From Gracilariopsis chorda (taxonomy: Eukaryota; Rhodophyta; Florideophyceae; Gracilariales; Gracilariaceae): a stretch of DNA of 64,000 nt. Below, one piece after another: positions 9,656 to 21,300 of the stretch. The stretch is taken from contig NBIV01000040.1 of NCBI GenBank assembly GCA_003194525.1, positions 62,001-126,000 on the forward strand, written 5' to 3'. The notes under the pieces are model-generated. The model had not been told where the DNA came from. It saw only the letters and a list, made by a program, of their open reading frames with translations, and did no database searches. How positions within the stretch are numbered: the stretch's first letter is position 1; every line of letters starts with the position of its first letter. A program made the translations under genes and the position numbers.

Positions 9656-12189
9656 TCATAAATTCTTGTCTCTGTGTGTTAGTTTACAGGCAGATCACTA
9701 TCTTATTGAGAGTACCTTGACTTACAAAGCAAAGGTCTGTTAAGAAATCCACTACTATGACCATGTCTCACCAAGAGGAGCATGTTTCATACAGCAGGCC
9801 ATATATCTGTGGCTAAATGTTGGCGAGCATAAATCTAGTACAGTCATTTATCTACAACTTTGAGAAACAGGCCTCTGCTGGAGACCAAATCGTGTAGATC
9901 TACTATTGTTGCCGCTTGTGAAGGACTGGACTCAATTGCACCTTTACAAGGAAGACGTGCAGCTTAGAGAAGAATGAACGAGAAGAAGGCTTAAATGAGT
10001 ACTTCTTCTTCTTTATTGTGGGTTCTTAAATGAGTACAAATAGTAACAGCTATCCTGATATCCTTCATCAAAACAAAGGGTGCATTCTAAGCATCATTTG
10101 CACATTTGATTGCGTATATATACATGTTCGATGCCCACGATATCTACCGATTCTTGGTGAACAAAGATATGTCAACGATTTTCAGAACAAACTATCAGTG
10201 TACCTGCGCAGGTATGCAATCGGTACGTCCCTCCAGAAATCTGTTGCTGCAATAATGCAGTATTTTTGTCGTCTTGGAGCATTCTATCACTAATCTCTGA
10301 TGGTGAGACACGGGTCATATAGACAAGTGGCAGCCGTCCCCTTTAGCACGGATAAAAGTGTCCTGAAGGATGACCTTCAATATTGTATTCTTACCCCCTG
10401 CTTACCCCTACGTGTTTGCAACTTTGGGGAAATGGAACGATTCGATTTGTGCTTTGGAAGCCGTGATGGGGGTTTACTGCAAGACATCACACGGGACTGG
10501 GGCACATGCGGGGCTTCCTTTTCTTTATTGTGATGCCAGTAAACGACATTGCGTAGAATTCTTATCAGAACTTGGTCTTTTCGCCAAACGGCTAACCTTG
10601 TTGACGGCTTTTTCGGCCACTGACGGACAATATTAGCGACCTTTTGTCCTCTTCTTCTGTAGAAGGCGGAAGCTCTAATCTCCTGGACACCATTTCGAAC
10701 AGCAGAGGACACAATGGTCCACCTCATTTTTCGCTCGTGTTCTACAATTGCACCTTGATATGTCATGTCATACGCCTAGCTGGACTCCATCTCAAGCTTC
10801 CTTCTCGGTATAGACAGAAGAAAGGAAGTGCCGTCCACGTAAGGCACCTGACCTTCAAAGGGTCGGTCTGCGGTATTCCTGAGTAGTCACACGCTGATTT
10901 TGGCCATTTGAGATAAGTAAAGGGCTGTCCACATCTATGTGCGTTACTAATACTGAAAGAGATGCATGCATATATCACAGAGTTTCACGTCACTTCTTCG
11001 GCAACACTCAAACTGCCTTTACGTATTTCAGTTTGATCCTCGTTGCTTTTAGATGGGCAAAGGGAAATCTCTAAGCGATCTACCTCGAATGGCGGCCAGT
11101 TTCCCAGGAATCGTTTATTCCCATGCCCTGGTGCATCCATTGGGGAGGAATAAAAGTGCGAGCTCAAGCACTGCCAGCGACGCTCTAACAATAGGGAAGA
11201 TATGTTATCCTAGAGGCATTAGATTGCCGTTACACTTTATTTCCATTGGCTGGTTTGGTGTTGATCCTCGGCGGAGACCCGGTTGCGAGCACGTTTCACT
11301 TCTCTCACTTGACTCGACGGAAGACGGGCACACCTCGAGAAGCGGATCTGTTTGTTCCCGTCGTGGTCTAGACGTGAGCTTCAAAGAAAAGTAAAGAGGG
11401 CCTTGAGCTACGTGCGCTTCAAAACTTAGCACAGCAATGCCTTGAAGATTGCTAATGGATATACTCGAGAATCATTGGGGGGAGCACTCGCCACGTTATT
11501 GTTGAAAAAGAGCCCCCACTATTGTAATTCTTCTACCCACATCTCGTGCACAGTTCTCCACCAACAAGAGAACGGGACCCATACTCTACACATAGTCATG
11601 TACCCTTGTGCTTCGGTATTGTAGACGCCTTTGTCGTGAAGCTTCACTGTTTTGCATGAGCTGGGGTGCAGAAGTGACCAGTGACTCTTCCAACTTGTAG
11701 TCGGACACCTGCTGAAGTTGCATCCGGTTTTAACCGATGGCAATAGAGCTCTGTAGCCATCAGAAGTTCTGAGCATGTCAAACGTTATCGAATACGGCTG
11801 GAAATTCGAGGCACGAAAAAGTAGTCTCTATGGTCAAGAACAGTCCCGAAATTTGAAACGCAACACCGGCTCTGACGCCAGCACTTGCAATCAGCTTTAG
11901 CCAGAAAAAAAACATTTGTCTTTAGCTAACCCTTTACCCCTGTACCTTTGGTACTGGAGTGTGTAGGACAACAGGGAAAAGAAAACGACGAACGCAGCAA
12001 CCGTTTTGGAGTAAAACAACGAGGGCTGTCTGAGTGCAGGCGCGAAAGACCAACCCACACAAGAGCAGAATCGTGCCAAATAATGCGAAGAATGTAATGG
12101 GCTTTTCCAGGAAAAGCCAGTCTGAGAGAGTGACAAAGTTGAAGCCAATGAGCTCCTTCAAAATGAAACCGCACTCGCTGAAAGTTTCT
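9656..12189. other. Gene-poor stretch, nothing recognised
   Basis: Only short overlapping open frames on both strands occur here, without family resemblance, repeats with clear ends or RNA-like structure. The first 100-200 bases presumably hold the 3' UTR and poly(A) signals of the O-mannosyltransferase gene, but no canonical AATAAA stands out. Confidence 0.5.
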
Positions 12190-14280
12190 CAGTACAGGGG
12201 GGGGGTCGCGATATAGTGCCTAGATGAATAGTGCTAACCTTTATATTGTGCCACCATCAACCCGGTGGCACAAAAATGGCGCGTATTTGAAACAAACGTA
12301 ACACTCGGCCATAAACGTGACAAACCCCCGCCAAAACAAGCAAACCCATTACAGATTCCTTCCTAGCACCCACACCAGGGCTTCCAAACGTTCCCCCGAT
12401 GAGACGAACGCTTCTCCATCTGACCAAGCTCGAAAGACGGCACCATCACGCACTAATCCTAAGACGAGACGAACACGTCTAGATCTTTCTCAGAAGATTG
12501 AAGCCGCTCGGTCGCTGAGCTCTGGCATCTCCGCAGCCACCGTGATGAAGAAATTCTCTATTTCCCGTCGAACGGCAACCAATCTTAAGAAGAATGCATC
12601 GCGAATCATTGAACTTGCTGAAACCACTTCCCTATCGCTGCAAAGAAAATAATTGCGGCCCCCTGCGTTTCCCAAAATCGAAGATGAACTTCTAATATTC
12701 GTTAACTTTGCACGATGCTGCAAGTTGCCAATCACGCAAGCTGTGTTACAGCACAAGGCGCTTATGATACGCGACAATCTGGAAAAGAACATAGCGAGCA
12801 ATCAAATCTTAGAACATCACAAACTGTCCAAGTTTACGGCATCGATTGGTTGGGTTCAGAACTTCATACGCAGACATGCGTTGCGCTCCGTTGGTCTTCA
12901 CGGCGAAGGCGGGAGTGCATCTGCTGCACAAGTTGCGGACAAAATGTCAGAGCTGAAAGCAAAGCTGCGCAGTTACGATGTGGATTGCATTTATAATGTT
13001 GACGAGACAGGGTTATTCTACAAACTTTTGCCTCGCCTTACGTATATAACAGAAGAGGAGAACAGGAAAACAATTCGCGGAACTAAGGCCATGAAGTCGA
13101 AGGATAGAATCACAGCTTATGTCTGTACCAAAGGAGACGGTTCGCGGAAGCTGCCAATGGCGATTATAGGCAAAGCAAAAAACCCTCGCTGTTTCCGTCT
13201 TGCCCAACCCCCGGTGCCTTACTTCAGTCAAAAGAACTCTTGGTCTGATACGCTAACGTTTAAACGGTGGTTCTATGAAGTATTTCCACCATTTATTCGC
13301 AAAGCAACATCCCGTCCTTGCGTTCTTCTTATGGATAGCTGTGGGCCACACGGTACTGACTTGAAGGATAGCCGTAACCAAGTCACTATCATGACGCTTC
13401 CTCCGAATTGTACCGCTATTCATCAGCCCATGGATTTGGGCATAATCGCTGCTTGGAAAGTGCGGTATCGCGGGCTGCTACTGCGCAAGATAGTGCTGGA
13501 CATCGAGACGCGGCAGCAAAGGCGAGAGAGCAATCGGGCTCTGATTGCAGGAATGAAGGGAATCGACGAAGGGCATGATCCTCACCTTCTTGATGTTTCC
13601 AAAATGGTGGAGGAGTCTTGGAGTAATGTTTCGCAATCAACCATTGCACGGTGTTGGGTGAAAGCTAATGTGTTACCATTGCCGCATGCCTGCGATATCA
13701 CGTCCAGTGAAGGAAAGATGTCTAATACGCAAAACAGTGAGGACGTGAAGGCTATGACTAAGATGGTGGAGCAGCTTAGCATTTCACTGGATCGCCGTGA
13801 TCCCTTTTATGAACAAGTGTTTGAACCTGCGAATCAAGAACAGGTCGAGCGCTGGTTGAAGATTGAATAGAACTCACTAGTGAGTGAGGCTGTGGTCGAA
13901 GATGCTCTGTATTTTGACGAACTGAGAGCGGTAGAGAGCGTATCATCGCCTGAAGTGGAGTCTGATGATGATGGGGACACTATTATGGCGGAAGCGTTGC
14001 CCCCTGAAGCTGAGATAATCGTCAAACTGCGCGAATTAGAGAAATGGGCGTTTGACAGTAACCTTTCCGACGTCTCCTACTCGTTGCGAAAGGCAAGGCA
14101 AGGGTTCTTGCGAGCAAAAAGAAGTGAGGTTTCTGGTAGTACGCAACAGTTGTTGATTACCGAGATGCTGGAGTAGCAATATTGTAAGTAGTTTTGCTCT
14201 GAACTATATATTTCCCAATTCGGTATAGTGCCACCATCTTGGTATTCTACGAGGGTAGCACTATATAGTAGTACCCACTG
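12190..14280 (+). mobile_element. pogo/Tigger-type DNA transposon, decayed
   Basis: A Tc1/mariner-superfamily element with a CENP-B-like transposase. The left end reads CAGTACAG followed by a G tract and ATATAGTGC; the right end, read inward on the other strand, starts CAGTGGGTAC and also reaches TATATAGTGC, so the ends are short imperfect inverted repeats beginning CAGT, as in pogo elements. The dinucleotide TA follows the right end but is not seen at the left, so the expected TA duplication is only half preserved. Subterminal GTGCCACCATC motifs occur on both sides (about 12251 and 14228). The limits are approximate to a few bases. Confidence 0.75.
12317..14176 (+). pseudogene. pogo/Tigger (CENP-B/DDE-1) transposase pseudogene
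   Basis: A single continuous reading frame with two in-frame stops (TAA at 12650-12652, TAG at 13868-13870) and no frameshift seen. It opens without an ATG; the first in-frame ATG is at 12542, inside the DNA-binding domain, so the true start seems lost. Domains: a helix-turn-helix at about 12470-12640 (LDLSQKIEAARSLSSGIS..TVMKKFSISRRTA), a second CENP-B-type HTH (GWVQNFIRRHALRSVGLHGE), then the DDE nuclease with Asp in NVDETG (13001), LLMDSCGPHG (13334) and HQPMDLGI (13433), i.e. the closely spaced third Asp typical of pogo. After the second stop about 98 codons continue with an acidic patch (VESDDDGDTIMAE), as in CENP-B-like tails. The catalytic triad is intact, so decay is mild. Confidence 0.88.
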
Positions 14281-14292
14281 TATGGACTCCAT

Positions 14293-14436
14293 GTACTGGG
14301 GTCGACGTACCCACTCCATACTATGGAGTGGGTACGTCGTGTCATAGTCAAAACGACTAGGCCACATGTCCGGTGTGAACTGATGATAGTCGCAGCTGGT
14401 ACACGTATATCAACCACCACACGTCGACCCCAGTAC
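14293..14436. repeat. Nested inverted repeats beside the Tigger right end
   Basis: Bases 14304-14338 form a perfect hairpin: 17-bp arms (left GACGTACCCACTCCATA) around one unpaired C. Outside it, GTACTGGGGTCGACGT at 14293-14308 recurs inverted as ACGTCGACCCCAGTAC at 14421-14436, enclosing the small palindrome and about 80 further bases. The repeat starts 13 bp after the transposon end and shares GTACCCACT with it. A foldback-type footprint or a small non-autonomous element is possible. Confidence 0.7.
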
Positions 14437-17400
14437 AAAGCGACAAATCTTGATTTCTGCGAAAGTTACAAAACAAATACTCTCATTTTATGAATACAAG
14501 CAGCAACCTAACCTCTCAGTATCGCTCTCGCCATCGACCTCGCTTTTGCGATGAACACAAACAGTGCCGTAACTAACAACTATTGCTCTACCTAAGAGTT
14601 CAATATCCGCCACCAAGTCTAGTAGATACCGGACATCATCAGCGCTGAAGTTGATGCTTCCCTTTCGCGAGTGTTTTCCGTTCTGACGAAGAAAGAAGTC
14701 TGTAACGGAACGCCATGGTTTGCAAACCGTACACATGGCCATGAAACTTCGGTTGAGGCATGCCCATTTGTACGCTGGGGAGATTGGCCTACGTTTCTTT
14801 TCTCACACAGACTTAAGTGGCCAAAAATTGGAAAGGCCCTGTCCATGTCCTCTAAATGTCAATGTGTCTGTTTTTGGAAAGCCGCAATGTTCTGACCACC
14901 GTGTGGATAAAACAACAAAAAGATCATTCTCTAGAGTTTGCGAGAGAATAACTGAGCTGCCGCCTTTGACAGTAGCCAGAGATTAAGCAAGGATGGATGG
15001 TCTTGAAGATATTGACTGCTCAGACCTGATACTGGCCTTGTTTGAATCAGAAGGCTTCTTATTGTAGCTTTGGGAATAAAAACACTGCCAGTGAAGAACA
15101 ACATCTAAACTAGCTATGATGAAGACCACCTCTAAACAGCGACTTCGTTTGCATTTTCTGAGAAACGTGAATGGGTCACCCCTAAGAAACCGACCTATTG
15201 TTTATCGAAGTGAAACAAAAGCAAGAGCTTCAAATACACGTCGACAATACAAACTCTGTCAAGGTTTGCTATCTTCGTCTGAACACTTACCGTTTGCTTC
15301 TAAAAATCAGCAATGTGATTTAGAGAGGGTGTTTTCCACATTCGCTGAACAGAAAGAGTAAGCTGCGCCGTTCGATCCTCTCTGAGTAAGAAGTTCGCAT
15401 GGTGCTGTTCTCCGAACCGTAGAATCCATCTGAGCGGAAGATGGAAGCTGGATCGAAAGATGTAGAGCGATAATTGGTGCAGTGTAATATATGGACGTGT
15501 AGAGACGTGTGGATATCAGGATTGTGCAGTCTGCGAACATAACGTCAGTTCTCAATAATTTGTCGGCGAGAGGCGTGGAAGAAAGATGTACTGCACAGAG
15601 AACCTCGTGCTTCCGATATCAGAGTCGATGTTCTCCGCCCGAGAATCGTACTGCCTCGTCGTTCCGATAAAGCAACACATGGTGTGTAAGTTGTTTCTCA
15701 CCGTTTGCAAATTGTCTGGGTAGTCATGTCATTCGTACCACATTCCTCCCGACAGAGGAACTCGCCGTTCCTTCTGAGAGCGTCTAAATGATTCCACTGG
15801 AGTTGTAAGACTCATCCTGATGGTCACATGACGGCGAACACCCCTCCACCTTTCGCTGTGTTCCGGGCAGCACCACAGAAATAATGTATCACAACTTATC
15901 TTAATTGGTCGGAAGAATCATCACGCTTGTGGACTTGTGGACTACTCAGTCAGGGATCTTCCATTTTGACACGATTCTTCCACCCGCTCACAAGAGTGTT
16001 GTATTAATAGACCGCGCTCACAAACTGATCATATCCATACACCCCAAAGTCCAGTGCACTTGTGCATCGTGCAGCTCGCTCCCTTGTGTCTGTGAGAAAG
16101 ACGAGACGGTGAACTTTGATGCTTATGCTCTCCTTAACATGCGGAACTTTCGAAAGGAGGCGAAGGAATGACTAGGAAGAAAGCCCAGAGAATGAAGAGC
16201 AGGTGCGAGCATAGAAAACGGGAGCTGACGCAGAGCATATATTTCTGCACACTTGTCGAAAGCTCTGTGCTGTGGTTCTCTCTCTCTCTTTTACGGGTAC
16301 GCTAGTTTAATTCCTTCTTAGCGCAGAGCGTGGTTTCTGCTGTACTATGGAGTTTGACTATATTGCTTGGTTCAACACTGCCAAGGGAAAGTGGCAGCCT
16401 GCGCTAAGCGGCATAAGGTTTAAAGTATCTCGTGTTCTTACCCTACATCAAACCCATATAGACGTCGTTTCCTCCCATGATAGCCCGTATAGGGTCTCAG
16501 AACTAATATATCTGTTTCTATCACTATCACCATCAGACCGACGCTGCTTCGCGGATGTGGACGATAGTTTTGGCTGCCAGAGGTATGTAGGCAGGCATAG
16601 GAATAGTCAAGAAGCAGCGTCACTCTTTGCTGCTCAAACGTGATAGATGGCCGGGCCTCAAAATCTCGAGACATGCTGTCATGCCATTAAGAATCGGGAT
16701 CTACGAGGGGGTTTTCACGACACCGCTCAAGACCACTTCATAGATTTTGTTCGCTACTAGCATCAACGCAGCAAAGTGCATCACGCGTCCAGGACCTATC
16801 TAATGTATGAAGATGTGATGCCGCGTCACGGAGACGCAATCTTTCACTGCCAAACAAAGTTGCACGAGTCTTGCGCGTTGGTCGTTGGTCTATTTGACTA
16901 ACTAAAGAAGCTGTTATGAGTGGAGTTCCCGTTTCTACAACGCACCGCATCAATCTCCCATAATATATTCCAAATCACACTCGCTTTAACCGGCGAATAG
17001 TCCAACCTTACCTCACATGTATCGCCAAGAATTCACCGCAGCTGGTGAAACACGTCAGTTTTAAACAGGCGCTCTCGAGCCACAGCCACAAAAGCGTGTC
17101 AGACATGGGCAAGATATGCGAATCCGGTTCGATGGATACGAGAGCGACTTTGTCTGTCCATATATCGGCGGTCTGTCCCACAAACATCGCCCTGGAGGTC
17201 ATCGCTTTCGTGCACTACATAACCTGGCCGCAATTGAATAATTCCCTTTCATTGTCGCAACACTCCGCTTGCCTTCCACACATCCTTGTTAGAATCGTCC
17301 TCTCCCTTGTTCTTGCACATTCTTCTGTCTTATGTCTCACCAGCAAGCAAATCCGTCGAGACTCGCGTCTGGTACATAGACGCACAGCGAAATCTACTGT

Positions 17401-17538
17401 CAACTCTCGTTTCCACAAGATGCCTAGTCCCATTAAAGGCTGCGACAATACCCCAGGAGTAACAGCCTCGAATGACAACCGCACTAACTACCTCTCAGTG
17501 AACGTAACATTCCCCGGTTCTCCAAACTTCGTCTAGCT
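14437..17538. other. Gene-poor stretch, nothing recognised
   Basis: Short open frames only. A 65-bp imperfect repeat (about 16270-16335: a CT-rich run, then CTAGTTTAATT and GCAGAGCGT) recurs at about 26950-27012. The last few hundred bases before 17539 should include the promoter of the zinc-finger gene; no specific element was recognised. Confidence 0.45.
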
Positions 17539-18311
17539 ATGTCTTCCTCACGCAGTCCAAAGATGGATATCAACTTCTTAATTAGCGGGTCTCACCAGCC
17601 TGAGAACGGCGGTTCATCTTCTCAAGTTGGTCGCGCAAACTCCGCTGCGGTCACGGGCTCAAGTCGATCTCGCACCGATGGGAGTAGTTCATCTTCGAAA
17701 AATCAACGGCGGTACCCTTGTTCACTTTGCAATGCGACGTTTGCTCAAAGTCATGATGCTTTGAAGCACAAGAGGTTAGTTTTCCCCACTGAACATTATA
17801 AGGTGCTTCAAGAAAACGACTTCTCACCGACTTCGAAACCATTTTTGCTTCACAGGACCGTGCACGAGAAGCTCAGGCCGTACACCTGCGAAATTTGTGG
17901 TAACAGTTTCGGCGAGAAAGGTAACGTAATTCGTACCATCTTCAATTGCAGCGCAGCTACGTCATGTTGAAACAACCTGGCATCCTCACGCGACTGAAAC
18001 CGTGCAAAGGTGGGGTCTAACCTCGTATACACCTCTTACATACTCGTCGTCCCTCAAATCAACACCTAGGCAACCTGAGTAAGCACAAGAAGTCTGTACA
18101 CTTCAAGGAGAGACCATATAGCTGCGACATATGCGGGGCATCGTTCGCTTTCAAAGATGGGCTGCAACGACACCGTTCTTTGGTTCATATGGATCAACGC
18201 CCGCACAAATGTCCCACATGTGGAGCAAAGTACAAACAAAAGTCGCAACTAAGGAGGCACTTCTGTCCAAAAAATATGCCAAGTCCCATGAATGACATTC
18301 AGATGCGATGA
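17539..18311 (+). CDS. C2H2 zinc-finger protein, four fingers, 3 exons
   Basis: A probable nuclear DNA-binding protein. Exons 17539-17774, 17856-17920 and 18070-18311 are joined by GT-AG introns of 81 and 149 bp; phases agree and give 180 residues. The start is the ATG at 17539. Residues 1-57 are Ser-rich and disordered (RSRTDGSSSSSKNQRR). Four C2H2 units follow: C61-H82 (CSLCNATFAQ...H), C90-H111 (CEICGNSFGEKGNLSKH), then CDICGASFAFKDGLQRH and CPTCGAKYKQKSQLRRHFC, the last with a Cys near the final ligand position. Linkers resemble TGEKP (HEKLRPY, FKERPY, MDQRPH). Intron 1 falls between the two His ligands of finger 1 and intron 2 within finger 2, so fingers are not exon units. Without splicing each frame stops early. 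Target and pathway cannot be told. Confidence 0.9.
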
Positions 18312-21300
18312 AGACGAACACTACGCCGCAGCAAATCGCGCCCTTTCAACTGACTTTAAGACTGACCTGAAACAGTTCGGGGTTCTGGCTGAAGTCATGA
18401 CACATTGTGACTACTAAAATTCCCCTATATTGAACTTTTGTGAAAATATACGACGACAGAAAAGTAGAAGTAGATCGAATACCAAGGGTAGCATGAGTGT
18501 TGCTGGGTTGCTGCAGAGTTGTTTCGGCCCTACGGAAGCATCCCTACTGCAGGAAGCTCTATGCGCTCTTCAAGATAGCATAAAAGAAGACTACAAATGT
18601 GTAGCCTAATCTTCCAGACACACAAAAATTCATCAAACATCGAGGTGCGTAAGAACTTTTCTGCACCTAAGATCACCACTTGTGGGCTACAGTGAAGCAG
18701 TGTTCCTCAAGAAGCGTTGCACAATGAAATAATTCACCAGTCAAAGTGTGCCGATATCCCCGAAAAAGCTGCAAAAGGATATGAAGTTACGCTGGATGGG
18801 AAGCCGTGATGAGCAGAGCATTGTCCATTCAAGAAGTTCATACCGTTGCTCCGGAAGTAGAGGCACCGCATACACACACACATACACAAGTAAGATTGTC
18901 TGATATCTAAGCAGAGCAAAAGCCCTTGGCACCGAAAACCCCTATTCATAAACACCTGCTTGAAAGAGCATACAAAGCACGCGTCTCATAAGACCCCGCC
19001 CCTGCCCTGCGGTACGCTCGTGCCGTTGAATAGCTTTATCCTCCCTAGTATTCCTGAGAGCGCGGGTGGCTGTCGATCTCATACAAATTCCGGGTGGATA
19101 GCTTCAGTGCCATGCTGCACAGAAAAGTTCAAACAAGCCGTAAGAACCAAGCCTTACCCCTGATTCATACTAGTGTGAGAAAGTTACAAGGGTGCCGTAA
19201 AAGAGGCACTGTTGGACGAATTTCAAACCTGAAGTGGTTTCTCAAAGGTGTGGACAAGGAACACCATGTTCCTTGTCCGCAACATGATGATCATGTTAAT
19301 GTTGTTTATGGACGAAAGCGTGGTAATCATGTCAATGGTTCGCAGAATAGGACGGTACTTTAGCGTCCTCAACTGCAGTAGCATAGAAGATAAAGAGATT
19401 ATCATAGTCTGGCGCCTATTAGAAAGATGCTTTCAAACTCAGTATAGCTTTACCGCTTCCCTCGAATCGAGAAAATGGTGATGTGCTGTTCGAATGCTTT
19501 GTGCTTTTTGAACTCTCCAAAATCGTAATACAATCATTCTTCATTGGCTCGTTAAGTTAAATTGCCGCAGTTTTGACTGCTTCAAAAAGAGTTGCAGGCA
19601 ACGTCTTGCCAGCGAACGCGTTAGAAAGCAAAGGCAGGATGACCTACACATGGCAAATACTTAACAGAACATTGCGGCTTGTATTTTGGCTTACCAGGTG
19701 CAACAAATCACACAGTTCTATTGTTAAGATAGATATCACTGTCCCAAACGCTCAGGTATCGACATGTAGATTTCCAGATATCGCAGTTTTCTTCTCTGGG
19801 ACCCATCCTAACTAATTGATCTTCAAAGCCGGAGGTCTATTACGCTCGCAATACTAAGACCGCTGTAATCCTGACTGTTGCGCGATTCCATTGGTCCATG
19901 TCATAGTGAACCACGAATCTTGTGATTGCATCGGGTTAAAGTCTAGGCAAAGAGAAGTACGATTGTACATCGTATGATGCTAAAGTGTCTATCCTGCCGC
20001 GGATGCCCTTGAGTGGAAGAGTGTGGGAAGTGTTATTTTTAAACGACCCAACTGCGGAGAACGCGTCCCGGTAACGTGTGTGTGGAACGCCTTGATAGAT
20101 GCAGTACATATTTGATGTCATGAGGTTTTTCTATCTATTGCTTTTCATGGTTTACAACGCCTCCCTTGGAAGTGTCAGAACCCCAATTCCTGGTGGCCTT
20201 GGATTCCTTCCAGTTGACGTAGCAAAAGAAGGATAGTGTTGTGTTCCGAGCATCACTCTTGGTAGGTGAAGAGCAAGGAAGTGAAAGGGCTAGCGGACGA
20301 AGGGTAGCCTGACATTTTATCCTTAACCTTTGTTGTTTGTTAGTGGGTGCACGCTACGATTTCTGAAAGCACCTGGACCCTTACTCGTTTTACGGTCGGA
20401 AAAGGATTACCTTGCCACATTCGCAAGTACTATGTGCATCTAGCATACAGGAATTTCATAAATCGTCTGTAAGTGCCGACAGATATCCTCAGATGCTTGA
20501 CTTTGCGGATAATCTAGGTAGGTATCAGGTATACTGCTGGTGCGTTGCATGACCTAGAAACCCCCACATCTCTAGAGGAAAAGTGGTTCTGCGTGCGCCA
20601 CCAAAACCGACGAGCAAGGAACTTTTTGTGTTTATTCATGATTTCCGACTTGCACCTCTATCGTACATCTTACCGATTCTCACGCTATCCTTTGCCATCA
20701 ACGTTGAAGTGCAAATCAAGCGAAAATAGCAACCTTTGTTTGCTTGCTTGAGCATATTTCCAGCTGGCGTCAAAGTTGTCGTAGCCCATCTGGGATCACG
20801 ATAATAAATCGCTTTGCGCTGGATTCCGTTGTGGTGAGGGACCATTGCAAGGTACTAGCGAGTCCCGCTCAGGGCACTTGCAGTTCCGCCCGTCGCGGTG
20901 TGCCAACCTTCCGAAAAGGCTATAAAACACTATAAAGTTACGCCGGATGAGGAAGTCAACTGGAGATGCGATTGGGTCTGTTAGGGGAATTTAGCCGTCG
21001 AATAGATAATTAGCATTCCACTTGTAGAAAGCGAATACCGTTGCCTTGGAATTAGAGGCACGTGCCCGTAACCACACACACACATTTCCAGCCCTCTGCG
21101 CCTAAAGAAATTGGGCGAAGCTGTGCAAACGGCGACAAATTATGTTACACACCAAGGGCGCCAGTCCATTTGATTCGAGCGGAGCCACATCATTGGTGAA
21201 AGAAAGATGCTGACCTTGGGGTCAGACTTAGACAATATTGATCGGATAATCAATCATTTTGCGTTAACATAGCGGCCCTTGTGGATATAGACATATATGT

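Noticed and set aside
12317-14176. Reassigned stop codons, because frames continue past TAA/TAG/TGA
   Set aside because: Host genes (NOT1, APE1, O-mannosyltransferase) contain no internal stops and end at normal ones; the pattern is limited to dead transposons.
15905-16171. Small Cys-rich ORF on the plus strand
   Set aside because: The cysteines do not fit a known metal-binding spacing and flanking composition is unremarkable; probably chance.
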